From Phlebiopsis flavidoalba (lineage: Eukaryota; Basidiomycota; Agaricomycetes; Polyporales; Phanerochaetaceae), in contig JAOCPU010000009.1 of the NCBI GenBank assembly GCA_035772785.1, positions 372,001 to 436,000 on the forward strand: a stretch of 64,000 nucleotides of DNA, in the 5' to 3' direction. This document shows positions 32,345 through 44,500 of this stretch, in pieces (positions within the stretch are counted from its first letter, which is position 1; each line of letters begins with the position of its first letter). A program made the position numbers and the translations under genes. The notes below the pieces were generated by a model, which was given only the letters and a program-made list of their open reading frames with translations, was not told the origin of the DNA and did not search any database.

Positions 32345-32623
32345 GTCTGTCACAGTGTCGCAGTGAGCAGGCTGTCGTGAGTCGGGCGTCCGTTGTGAGA
32401 GCGATTGAAAGGAGAGGCAGTGAAGATGGCAAAACTCCAATCGCAGCTCCCGCCGTTAAACAGACAACGGGCGCGGTTTCCACGTGGATGCCACGCGAAT
32501 CCAATTCGTCGCGTATTATGGGCGCTACACACCATACGCGACCGACCGTTCGGTCCGCCTCATCCCAAGCTTGAGTTCTCCGCTCTTCATGTCCCCTGCC
32601 GGCTAGTTTGTTTCGCTATCAGT
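32345..32623. promoter_or_regulatory. Shared promoter between MTC1 and the chromodomain gene
   Basis: The two start codons are 279 bp apart in opposite directions, so this piece must hold both promoters and leaders. I see no canonical TATA box. It has pyrimidine-rich stretches on the chromodomain side (32560-32600). Confidence 0.5.
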
Positions 32624-35600
32624 ATGGGCAAGAAGAAAGGACACGCGTCGGATGAGGATGAAGTGGAGGAGCAATATCACGTCTGGTACGCATACATGAG
32701 CCACTTGCCACACACAGGCCTATTTGACCTACACTGGTTCATCGCAGAGGTTATCACGAAAGCAAGGGTGGACAAGGAGGGCGATCTGGGTAACGATTCT
32801 TCTCAATATCTAGGTCTACGCCAATCTGATGTAATGCCCCAGGAGTATCAAGTCAAAGGTTGGTACCTTACCCCGAACGCCGAGGGACATTCCTTGTACT
32901 AACGCGAATCTTGGATGTTAGTGGGGCAAATTATGACTCTAGCTCTGACACGTGAGTTCATGCCACAGAATTTTCTGTCTAATGCCAATTGATCATATGT
33001 ATTATGCAAGGTGGGAGCCAGCAGCAGCGAGAACGTCGCCGGGTTGTGATCGACTACTTAAGAGCTTCTGGCGCGAAGTGGGAAAATAGGGATGATGAAG
33101 ATTATGAGATAGGCACAGTTTTTGAAGCCTCTCCAGGGTGGATAGGTCAGTGCAGGGTCTATATTGAATGTTAATTAGTACTGACGGCCTTGTCCAGCTA
33201 GGGAGAAGGCATTCTTCCGCGATAATTTTGGCAAGACACGAGAAAGTTGTAAGGAAGAAGAAGAAACGAAAACATGGAGGAATTGAGAAACCTAAGGTTC
33301 CGACGTCGGCAAAGCTGTCAAGTCTAAGAACGTTGCGTAGCTTGTACAAAAAAAACAATTACTAGCCCCTCTTCAGAGTTTCACCGCTCTGAATCTATAG
33401 GCCAAAGGCAAGGCTATGCTTAAGAAAACGCTCGTTGCAGATTCAGAATCCGAGTATGAGACGGTAAGCTATATAGTACAATTGTATTCTGTATGTATTG
33501 AAACAAGTAGGACGATGACTCCCGAGATGGATCAGAAAGTGGCAGCGAACGTCCCACTTATGACTAAAGGCCGGTCCCCAAGCCGGTCCCAAGGCCGGCC
33601 GGCAAATTTCGAACAGAGGCCAAAAACGACACTGCACACCTGATTTCTGGAGCCACAACAAATGTCATTGCCGAGCTCTTTGATATAGTTGAACGGCGCA
33701 ATAGTCAGATTCCGACGGCTCAGACCTCCCTCTGCGCAAAGCACCACGCAAGGAAAGCCTCCCAGGACAGAAAGGGACAGAACTGTAAAAAGTATCCGGA
33801 GCTTCATTTTCCATCAGCTACAATTACTTTATTGATTATTAGAATAAAGGGAAAGAACCGGTGTCAGACCACGCCCCAGCACCCCAACGTCGTCGGATTT
33901 ACAACTCCTTATTTTCTGCTCCGCCAACACCTGAGCCCCCCCAAGAAAAAAAAACAACTGCACGGGACCGGCGTGCGGCAAGCAACTGCAAGTGGTGCAG
34001 CACCAAGCTCAAGTACCGGATCCAAGAGCTCTACAAACGCAAACGCCAGCCTCTCTCCCACCTAAGCCCTTCATTCCCCAGCCACAGGAATTAACGGAGC
34101 CCAGGATCAAAGTTCTGCCAATCCAGGTCAGCGGCGCAGGTAACTTTACGGATACGAAGCGACGAATTGTCGAGCGTACAGGTGCGCTACCGTCGGCCGG
34201 CGCCCCGTCTGAAACACTCTCCGTCCTGATCCCTCTACTATGAGGAAAATGAACCCCTCGCAGGCCTATGGAGCTTCAAGAAGAAGTCCGCTACGGATGC
34301 ATAGCTCCTGTCAGCATCTCAACCATGCCCGCACCTACCTAGACCCAGGAAAAGGCCAAAGTAGTCCTTGGCATGATTCCCGAGTCGACGTCCAGTTACG
34401 GAACAATCCCCAGTTTCCACAACTACCCGACCAGTGCACTGGGGAGCTGCTCTACATCTATCCTACTGCAGTCCTGCTGGGAGGAGGTCTGAGGGTGCTC
34501 TGCCGCATCTCCGACCGCAGACGTCGCCGGAAGCAGCATGGGTAACAGGTTCATCTGGTCCATACACCAATACCTGCGGCAGGAGGGGAGATCTGTGTTT
34601 GTCGAAACATAGAGATTACAGGAAGTTTCCGCGGCCGCGAGAGGGTGCTCTGGACTTAGTTTTTTAATGGGCTCAGCTGCGCCTACACCGTTTTAATTTG
34701 GGAGATGTTGAGGATAGTTCTTATCAGCGAAATATGTTTCTTGGGTTTGGGGCCTGGTTTGGCATCTGGATTATTGGGGGGGGGTGGTATTGATGGCTGG
34801 GGATATGATCAGCCTCCTTCACCTCCAGCAGCCAGGATCAAGCGATGGCTGGGGATCAGCCCCTTCACCTCCACACCCGACATCGGAAGGCTGGGGCGCT
34901 TCGTCTCCTAAGGATAATGCAGGAACATGGGGAAATACAAGTACAAGTTCACTTTGGTGGCAACAATTCGACAGTCTCATGCTGGCTGGCTGGGGCGCTC
35001 TTGAAAGCCGATGCTCAGCCTTCAGCAACCACCGGTGTGGCCCATCGACCTCGGCTAAGGACCCGTAAGTTCTCAGTGAAACGGATTGTAGGATTAGTCT
35101 TTGACTTGTCGCCTATCATGAACAGACGTCTCGCACAAAACGGCCACACACCTGTCCACAGAAGAATGTGCAACAGGCCGAAGGCAGAGAACTTCCTGCG
35201 CCAGTATCATGCCCGCGAGGTAAGTGCAAAAAACGCATTGTGTGCTTTGCGCGACTTATAATGAACATACATTAGATTGGCAGCTTCCATGAAGTCGGTA
35301 TAGACATGATGTATGCAATGCCGGTACTCATACTATTCTTAACAGCGAGCCGACAGGCGACGAGGTGGAATCGATACTTAAAGTTGCTCCACCGCCCAAG
35401 GTCATCAAAAAAGCCCCTGAGCCTCCACAGTAAGTTGCCGACGGCGAGTACGATCGTTCGCTAATGTGAAAAACGCGGTTCAGAGAACCGGTGCAGAAAA
35501 TGGGACTGCGTCCGGCGATATGAACCATGGAAAACAGGGCCAGTCACGCCGCTACCAAGCTGATGTGTGCGCAGTCTCCATGACCGAGCCGACCGCTCCC

Positions 35601-37353
35601 CGACCAGTAGCGGCTTCGCCTCAGCGTCTGCTACCGAACCTCACGACGACGACACTTCAGTTGGAAAAAGTTCCACGACATTCCCAGATATACATCTACT
35701 GTTGCGGGCTGATAACCCCGTACACAACAATTTTGCAAACTCTCGAACAAGGAGGCGGGAGATGAGAAAGTGTTCAAAGACTTCGGAAACAATCAATATG
35801 GCTCGCCGCCGTCTAATTATCAAAGGTGAACACAAACATATTCGTGCAATCTTCTCGCACTGATAATTTCCCAGTTTACCTACGCCCGTACCTTTATGGA
35901 TGAGGAACCAGTCGGCTTGCTTCTGGTCGACTTTCCATCTATTCAACCAACGAAATTGCGGCTTGCTGAAGGTACCCTCGCAATTACGGACGTCTCCTGT
36001 CCTGGCGGCTCTCATACCATGGAAGCTTAGTGTGGCGCAATACAAGGAGCACGAATATGGCAAAGGAATCATGGGACCCTGTTATGTTGCGACTAATGGC
36101 AAGGATCGGGCAAGCCTTCTTACAGGACCCGGCCGCAAAGCAACGGTGTCACAGTACAAGATTGCGGAGAGCATGGAGAGTTTGTCCAAACAGGCGACCG
36201 CGAAACCCCACCTCTGGGCCGCGGGATTCGGCTACATCGCTTCAGCGACCGAAGAAGTAGAATTCTTCAAGCGAATACCACGCAGGTATTGTATCTGGAA
36301 TGCACCTGCCGACGGGACAGTCAAGGAGCCTATGGTATGGAAAACGAAAGGCTCTCACCGCTATTCTCGACGCGTGGGAAGGCCCGAAAACGTCGGATAC
36401 AAGGCAGACATACGGGTGATTTTTGTGCATGTCGGCGCGCTGGTGTCTCTGTGTAAGTTGGAGGCGCTGGCGGTAAGGCGGTGGAAGAGGCCTGAGATAC
36501 GCTTCTACACCTATGGTACGCATCATTCTATTCACCCCGACCGGTGGGGTATCAGGGAGATATTCCCTCTCGGTATGTCTCCAATTTCTATCTTGTTACA
36601 CTGGGTTTGACAACTGTACATTGTAGGCGGAGTCGTCACATTTACAGCGAAGGAACCATACTTGAAGACCCATTTCGAAGTCGTGAGCTTGGTTGAGAAA
36701 TTATCACGGCACCCTCTCTGGATATGCTACATCACATCCATTTGCGTTTTATCGCTGCAGTCGCGAAGCTGAGCTACCCGACTCTGACATTTTCCATCTC
36801 TGACTACCGAGTGAGCAAAGCGCACCAGCTTCTCACACATACACTAATCTTGTGATAGGAACGACGACTACTTTTGCGCACCGCTTCTCAGCCTCATTGA
36901 GGAAGGCAAACTCTCGCTATTATACGCTCCGCCGAAGTCTCGTTCCCGCGGCTCGCCGAGAACGACACCTCTCGTACGGTAGACCCCGCTATGGACTGGG
37001 TCGCCTGGGCTCTCGAAATATCGCCATGGACCAGTGCCGGCATCTATGCCAGGAATGTCTCAGGATGTTCGAGAAAGGGTTACGCTAAGGTTCCCCCATG
37101 GGAGCTTCTGCCTCTGCTATCGAGAAAACAGGTTCCTCGCGGACATAATGCAAATGCAGCTCGAGCAAATGCTATCATGGACAACTACCGGCGGTTTGCT
37201 GTGATCGTGGAGACCCGAAACGACCAATATTCTGACCGAGATGGGGTGCGTACGGCCTCGTTTCTGGAATGCCAGTCTGCTGAGAGAGAGTCTAGATCGA
37301 GCTCGCACAAGTATCGGTGGCATTTGATACCAAGGAACGGATATTTTAATTGA
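32624..37353 (+). CDS. Chromodomain protein (HP1/Chp1-like N-terminus), long multi-exon gene
   Basis: The ATG at 32624 opens MGKKKGHASDEDEVEEQYHV. The chromodomain follows: VITKARVDKEGDL, then QEYQVK joined by an intron at 32859-32921 (branch CTAAC) to W-x-NYDSSSDT, a second intron, then WEPAA and CDRLLKSFWREVGK. The initial Tyr and the Trp/Tyr of KW-x-NYD are cage residues that bind methylated histone H3K9 in this family. A Lys-rich tail follows (KEEEETK region, 33250-33290), then acidic and Ser/Pro-rich segments (LVADSESEYET, APAPQRRRIYNSLFSAPPTP). Further exons to about 37350 encode VGLLLVDFPSIQPTKLRLAE, LEDPF, HPLWICYI, LLSLIEEGKLSLLYAPP and PPWELLPLLSRKQV, a globular-looking C-terminal part I cannot assign. 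Whether everything to 37353 is one gene is not proven. Likely role: heterochromatin binding. Confidence 0.72.
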
Positions 37354-37703
37354 TGTGGCGGTGACGTGCCATGGACAACTGCAACAGAATTTTCACGGGT
37401 CAATTGTACAGAAACAACCTATTACGAGTAGTGCCATAGTGTTATACCATAATTGTATTTTTCCATGTTCATGCTCGCGTTTGCGTGTCGGAGTGCGCGT
37501 TCGCATGTGATTGCCCCGCATCATTTACGGTAGTGACGATCAATAAGCAGCGCGCGCCCCGCGCTGCAATTGCCGCACCGTTCAAGGCACGACGACACAA
37601 TCTCGTTGAACTCGGTGTCCAGGCTTTCTGGCTAGCCGGTACATTCATTCAACACCCCACATCTATCCTACTGCGTTTCTGGACGACCTCAGCTTGCTAC
37701 GCC

Positions 37704-38532
37704 ATGCCTTCGAGCTCTACTGAATTCCTTGGATGGGATCCTCACCGACCAGCATTTCACGATTACCTGGGCATCCTTAAGGGTGCCCGGAAAAACGGCT
37801 TGTATACGGGGTCAAAGTGCGCTTTCCGCATGCCCTGATTATGGCTACCCTGTTTGGGCCGCGGCGAGTGAGTACCAGTCGCTGGCGACCCGAGATAACG
37901 CTGAACTGGGTGAGTCCAGCTGGACGTCACGGACAAAGCACATCTACCAGGCGACAAAGACACATGCCCTGCAATCTAGCCAAATTCGTACTTGTCCCTG
38001 TACAAAGCTCCGTGATGCGCTCCAGAAGAAGACCAACGGTGGGAAGGAGCGGTTCGTTGGGAGACACCTTCATTGCTGGGCTCATCGGGGGCTACGTCGT
38101 CTTCGGCAAGCGGACAGCCATCAACGAACAGGTGGGTACATTCAGAGGATGATTGTGATATATGGCGACTGATTAATGATGCTGTAGACTGTACTCTATG
38201 TGTGCTCGCGTGTCGTCGCATCGTTCCTCCCTCGGGAACCCAGTGCGGCAGGGCCGTCTGCTGTCAAGAAGCCTCTCCACCCCCCCCGATTCAAAGTACT
38301 TTTCATTATTTGCCGCCGTCTGCTGCTGGGCGCGGTGATGTGGCTCTTCAAGGAGCGCGAACAGACACTGCAATCGGGCATGTTCAACTCTATGGTCTAC
38401 CTGTACCAGCACGCAATAGTCTCCACCCCTCACGAGCACCCTGGTAATAACCCTCCGGACGCTGCTGTGGGAAACAAGGAGACGCAGGGACTGCCGTCCC
38501 CGTCCTTTACTGGGGGATCCGCTTCCCGGTAG
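37704..38532 (+). CDS. Peroxisomal membrane protein 4 (PXMP4/PMP24, Tim17-like family)
   Basis: A small integral peroxisomal membrane protein of unclear transport role. The ATG at 37704 precedes GWDPHRPAFHDYLGILKGAR, then KVRFPHALIMATLFG (37816-37860). An intron-bounded exon gives CNLAKFVLV, YKALRDA and GGKERFVG, then DTFIAGLIGGYVVFGKRTAI (38062-38120). An intron at 38131-38187 (GTGGGT...TGTAG) joins NEQ to TVLYVCSRVVASFLPRE. The end has AVMWLFKEREQTLQSGMFNS and MVYLYQ. VRFPHALVM, the GGKER loop, the FIAGLIGGY membrane span and the LQ-x-S-M-x-YLY C-terminus are the family's hallmarks. The C-terminal exon beyond 38440 is uncertain. The start could be further 5'. Confidence 0.85.
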
Positions 38533-40479
38533 CTTGTCTATACGCCTGGGTTATCTTGGTCAGCACTTGTACTAGATGTAATGCATCACTGTTTCTGTGT
38601 ACCCTTTGTTCTCGTCTGGAGACTGGGTATAACTGAGAAGGACGGCCTGACATGTCACATCGCACAACGTCGCACTGTCGAGCGGCAACCCAACGCCTTC
38701 TAATAGCATGTATCACAGTTCCGACAGCTCCTCTTGTCGACCATCCATTTTGCCCTTAAACCGGACCACTCCCCCCCCCACCGCGGCCGTCACGTTTTTT
38801 TTAGACTCCGGAACCCACCTCCCCGTCCATGATGAGGAAATGACTTGGCCCCGACACACGGTGAGCTGGCTACCCCCATGGGAACCTCCCACACCTGCCC
38901 TGTATATCAGGCCGTACTATCGTTCTTTCCTTCGTCCCCTGGCTGCACAAGAATAGGCCTCGTATACTCTTTTGAGCACCGAGTGCCGTGCTCCGCACGC
39001 CCAGTTAATTCGGCACGGAATTGGAAATAAATCGGGCACCTCCACTTTCGCAAACAAGAACAAGAAAATAAGACCCGAGCACCGCTTGATACGGTGACTC
39101 ATGCAGACCGAAACGAGCCGGTGGTACGCCTCCGCGTTAGGGATGACCTTGATCGTATTCCGTTCGTGTACGCCAGTTCAAGCGGGGGATTGCCAGCAGA
39201 TACTTGCTCCGCCCTTCGCGCAACACTCAACGGCACGATAACACCGATGTACACCCCAGTAAACCGAATCCCATTCCGACCACACCAATGCCGTACACAC
39301 ACTTACAGCGGCTGCGTCGGAAGCGTACAGCGGCGATAGGTTCGAATTAGAACACATCACAGCAACAGGCCGCGCGCCGAGCGCGTACTTGTCCGTCGAG
39401 CCCAAACAGCGCGGGCAGCAGCGGGACACCACGGTGAATCGCGGCCGTCGCGGCACGGCCCGTGCGTATGTGCACGTAGTAGTTAGACCTCGTACGCCCC
39501 GGGGCGCGGTGCGTCTCCTCGGACCATTGTCCGCGTGCTCACGTTACGCAAGTACGCGGGGCGTGATTGTGCAGGAGGTGGAAGAGCATGTTTGAGCGCG
39601 GACGGCGGCTCGAGACAGGTCGAGGGGTGCCCGCCTGTGTGTCCAGGTCGCCCACGGCGCGGCTCGAGTCGCAAAGACACTGGAACATGTCGCCTGTGTG
39701 CGGACGGTCAGCGGGGGACTCAGGTCTCCCTGTGCGCGAGGGGGAGACCTAGTATCAGTGCACATACGGAAGAACTCGCTGCCTTGCACCAGGCACTCCT
39801 TTCTGACACACGGAATTCGTCGCCCCACGGGAACCGGAACGCACTGTAAAGTGCGGCATCGTCGCAGCGAAAGCCCGACCAGGAAGACATTGAAAGCTGC
39901 AGCGTGGGTTTGTGTGGTTGCAGATATGTGTCGGGATCTGGTTTGGGCACAATTGCGGAGCCCGTTTTTGAGAAGACAATTAATCTAGGCGGCCCCGCGG
40001 GGCTCTAGGTTATAAAGGCTTTTGCGATAGGACGGGACACGTTCTGTGTGCCTGGAACCGTTGCCCTGGGGTGATAGACATCATCGACGGTGGGTGCGCG
40101 GTGGCAGCGCAGCACAAAAGGACTGCGATTACCAGTCTATCATACGTGTCCGTAGCGTGATTCAGAGAGGAACTATCCGTTGGTAAGTGCTGCGTAACAG
40201 GACTGTAGCACTATTGTACGCGCGTACGTAGCTACACGCGTACAAGAAAGAATGATGCAATATCCGTGTGCATGTGAGAAGTGAGTTGATAGAATATATG
40301 TACACGTGAACGTTAAAGTCGTCGGTTGATAGTATCAACAGTGAAGCAGGGCCAGTGATCCTCCCCAATCAAGCACAACCAAAGGATGCCCAAACCGCGA
40401 AGTAGAGAAAGGAAACAATGCAGTGGGGTATCATGGAAAAAAGGGTAAGTGGGAGAAATCGCCCTGACGAATCTTATAT
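38533..40479. other. No recognisable gene between PXMP4 and the Ras gene
   Basis: Only frames below 105 codons occur, on both strands and overlapping each other (for example 39094-39339 on + and 39544-39828 on -). I see no conserved motif, tRNA or repeat. The last 500 bases are the probable 3' region of the minus-strand Ras gene. Confidence 0.4.
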
Positions 40480-41562
40480 AGTCCAGAATGCGCCCTACAT
40501 GATGATACATTCTTGCCTGACTTGCCTGTGTTTCTTTTCCTCATTTCCGGTCCCGCGTACCCCTGTGTCGTCGGTGCTTTCGGCAAGACTTGTTGACCGT
40601 AGCGATTGCGAAAACGAGGCGGTAGTGAAACATAGGAGGTTGTCGCGACGTGTATTTGTGGGGGCGCCGTCTTGGCAGAAGACGTATCGGAGGAAGTGAC
40701 ATTATCCAATCAAAATATTCCAATCCAAAATTCTATATATATCAAAATTCATTCCAAACGGTATCCGCGCCCAGATTGGCACCCATCCTCTCGCGATACC
40801 TCGCGCTCGTATGTTGTTTTGGTCAGCACTTATTGCAAAACCCAACCGCATGAACACCGGCTTAGATTTCGCTTCACTTTTAACATCGCTTGGCGGAGAG
40901 GACCCCGACTTCCAGACGTTCGAACGTTGCGGGTCCGCGACGCGATTGAATAGACCAAGATAAATCCTTGGCCCTCTCTGATTTGAGCGAGTGAGTGGAA
41001 TCGTCTGGTGTGGGAAATAGGAGCTTTGATGATGTACACACCGAACCCACTGGCACAGCTCGCACAGAGTGGCATATCCCTCTCACCCTACCTGTATACT
41101 AGCCCCCACCGTCTACCTGAGCGTCAAATCCCGAGCGACAGGTAGACGGGAACCGAACCTTGTCCCATACAGTATTCAATAACTTCCACGAAACACATTC
41201 GGTTGTCGACGACACCAGCTGTTCTTTATCGACTCATGCGCTCTCTCTCATTTGTTCGATCAACAATATGTCTAATTTGTGCGCATCAGGCGTCGTGTTC
41301 CATTTTGTCCAGGGGGTGATAAGCAGCACACACCTCTGCAGGAGCGCAAGTCAGCGGGTGATTCGACGGGCGACGGAAGAGACGCGAGTGCACCGTACAA
41401 CAAAGCAAGTTCAATGTAAACTAGGAAGATGCCCGTCAGCAACGCGACTACGCGCGGGCGGTGGGCAGGCGACCGAATGAGAACGGACTCATCCCTGCAG
41501 CCGCCAGGGCTGTCCTTGCCAACGCCACCGTCTCCCAATACGGCTACTCTCCAGCTGTCCAT
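40480..41562 (-). CDS. Ras-family small GTPase
   Basis: A membrane-linked GTP/GDP switch. Reading down from the ATG at 41562: MDSWRVAVLGDGGVGK, the P-loop (G1), with the following TAL disturbed by an extra base. A short exon near 41410-41430 gives FTLN-x-CFV. Next comes EQL with DNRMCFVEVIEY (41165-41230), in the switch I/II region. YATL and QW follow, joined across an intron to REGQGFILVYSIASR (about 40940-40985), then RQAMLKVKRN (about 40890). The G5 element is SSAKTA near 40650. The order and spacing fit Ras rather than Rho or Rab; 'EGQGFILVYSI' is typical of fungal Ras/Rap-like proteins. The NKCD (G4) motif and the C-terminal CaaX box could not be read, so the 3' limit is approximate. At least four introns and several indels are present. 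Confidence 0.78.
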
Positions 41563-41599
41563 TTCTGCCCCGGCACTGCGGTGAACACGGGCGTGACGA

Positions 41600-44500
41600 G
41601 CGGCAGCACGGAGGACGCACTGACCTTGTAACAGGAAGTAAGGACAAAAACAGGGTGGTATGGTGTCTGTGTATGGAGACGAGAGGCAAAGTGTGAAGCG
41701 ACGGGCGCGACGTTGGGGGTAGTCCGGGCAGAGAACACGCACTACAGAAAAGCGCGAGTCGGGCAGGGCGAAGCGGGAGGGGTAGGGAGAGAGCTTGAGA
41801 GAGAGAGCAGCAGCTGGCAGTCGAAGGGGAAGGAGAACAGTGAACCAGATCGGCGTGCGTGTTCGTAGAAGGGTCGTAAATGGGGGCCCCCGGAGCGAGC
41901 CTTGTCGTGGAGAAGGAGGAGGAGGGCGGCGGGGACGTGAGAGCTAGCGAGTAGCAGTGTGATAGAATAGCCTCGCCCCTCTGTTTGTATTTCTATCCGA
42001 CCAAACACGCACAAGCTGCCATATTTGGCACACTTCCGGGACTTTCCGCGCGCTTTGCAGCACAATTCTGGGTGGGTCCAATCATCTTATTAAAATCCCC
42101 ACGCAGCGCTGTTTGCACACGATCCTGCCCATTTATGTGGCATGCCACGTCCCGCCGTCGTGGCGACTCGCTGCGAGCTGGTGCTGGTGGAACCTACTTC
42201 CCTATGGCGGCCTGGGGCACGACATGACGACCCTGAATTCTCGCCCGCGACTTCTTCTGATTGCGATCCAGCAGTGGGCTCTGTGACCGCACCCGGACAT
42301 CGCGCGCCGCCGTGTCCTGCGCCGGGTTATTACTATATGTACACCCTTTCTCAGGCACGGGTGGCCGCGCATGCTCGAATTGCGCCTCATTCTGGCACCG
42401 ATATAAGCTTCAGAGACCGACCTGAATATCGCGCCATGCGCTCCGTCGCTAAACCCGGATTCCGGGACCCTCGATTTTTATCACGCCGCCTCGAGGCGCC
42501 ATCAGACGTGCTCAAGGAACCCAACGCTCGTCGACGACCCCAGCCGTCGCCGTCTGACGCGGTCCAGAAACACCTCCAACCGCCGCCAAATACGTTCACG
42601 CGACGGCAAGCAACGGCCCCCAGGTGCTGAGCCTAGCTCGGCGCTGCTGATCAAGTCCCGCTCGCATACTGCGCTTGTGTCCTCCTGGACCGTCCCAGCT
42701 ATCCAATAAGTAGACGGGCACACCCAGCTGACCCGCCTTCTGCCGTCTCTTATATATGTCTGCGCGCACGGGAGTCACCGTTCCTTGTGGCGGTGCAGCA
42801 AAATGAAGGAACGACAAGGGCTCGAACGCGGACGCCAGCGCAGTCTCACCGCGCGAGCCACAAGGAACATATATCGTATGCCCGTACAGACGACGACAGT
42901 CTATAGATACAGTCGGGGAGCCCGATTGGAAGCCCTCGTCTGTGCCGGCACCTTGCCACGCCTCGCCAAGTCCCGTGATGCAGGACAAGGTTCCGTCAGC
43001 AGCTGCGTGTTGCGCAATTCGCTCCGTCCACAGCGCGTACAAGGCTCACCAATTGTAGATCCCACCTGCACGAGCACTCCGTGTTATAAGCGAGCTCCGG
43101 CGGTCCTGCAAGAGGATTGGACCGTCGCGTAAGAGCCTGAATGCCCGCAGGCAGTGTGAGCGGCAGGTGTGAACAAAAGGTGCCGAGAAGCACTCTCATG
43201 CAGGCGCAACTCGAGGGGAGGCTTCTCGTGGAGGCAATCTCAAGTCGGAGCAAGGGTATGCGGTGTGCGGGCGAGGGCGCTGGTATTGTCTTGGACGGGA
43301 TTGGGAGCATGCGACCTTGTGATTCAACAAGGTTTTCGTCGGAAAGCTGCGCTATTCTATAGATGAGTATGCCCACTGTGAGAAGCGTCCTGCCTGATCC
43401 GGTGCGCTTATAATTGTTCATCGAGAGGCTTCTACGCCGAGTAAACACGGCAGTAAGTTGCGACTATGTGCAACAGTGTTGTGTGTCATCTTGTATCAGT
43501 TTTCTGCCATTACTGATTCTGTTGAGAGTGCAGACTTATTCAGCCAGTACGTGTCTCACAGGACTTTCTGCGACGAACCTGTGGAGTCACTCGACCGAGT
43601 GATGGCATGCGCGCCAAGTTTTCCATATAGCCATACTGGTATGACCGTCAGTGACCACCCCGCGTCGTGCAAGGAAGTTCATTCAGCTCGTGACGCCAAT
43701 ATTTCCGACGCGGCGCCATAAACAGCTGCGGGAGTCGCGGTAGGAACCGAAGGCCATCGGCACCATTCGTGGGACCGTCCTAGGGTAGGTTTCCAGAGAC
43801 ATCGCAATCAATGAGATGGATGAATCATCGGCCACCTCTACCGGCGCAGCGCGCCGCAGACGACCTTTTGTGACCTGGTGCGCAGACGGAGCAAAAACTA
43901 GTCGAGTCAGCCAAGACGTAGATGCGCCTGTACGACGATTACCGCCAGCACTGCAGGGCCAAGTGTGCCCGGCACCGACCACAGGCGGCCCTCGAGACTA
44001 CCTCGAGGACGCCAGCCGGCGTAAAAGCGGGCTGTGCGGAGACATCGTTTGGGGCCAAAACCCAAGCTCGACCGCGGTTCATGGTGGTAAAAAGTAGTGG
44101 AGAGAAGATCACGTAGGCGCGCGCAGTGATAGAGTTCATTCGCACCAAGTTGTCGGAACGAACGTAACTCGTTCCCGCCCAAGGATCCTTTTACACTCCG
44201 AACTCGATAATTTGAACCCTCTGCAATTGTCTCCGTGCGTCATTTCGAGGTGGGTACGTAGGGAATCGGGCTATACTGTGCACGACGTCTGACTCTTGTG
44301 ACATTGCTGATTTTATGCAGACCTCATACTGAGCCCCAAATAATACACGCCAAGCCTCCCCCGGCAGCAGACGTTCCCTTGACATGCGAACAAGCGTTGG
44401 TCCTGTACTACCCCCAACTGAACAGGGCGTATGTTCAATATCGGCGCTGATTCTCCGTATGGCCATCGCCATCACGGGCAAAATTGCTCTGCTTAAAATC

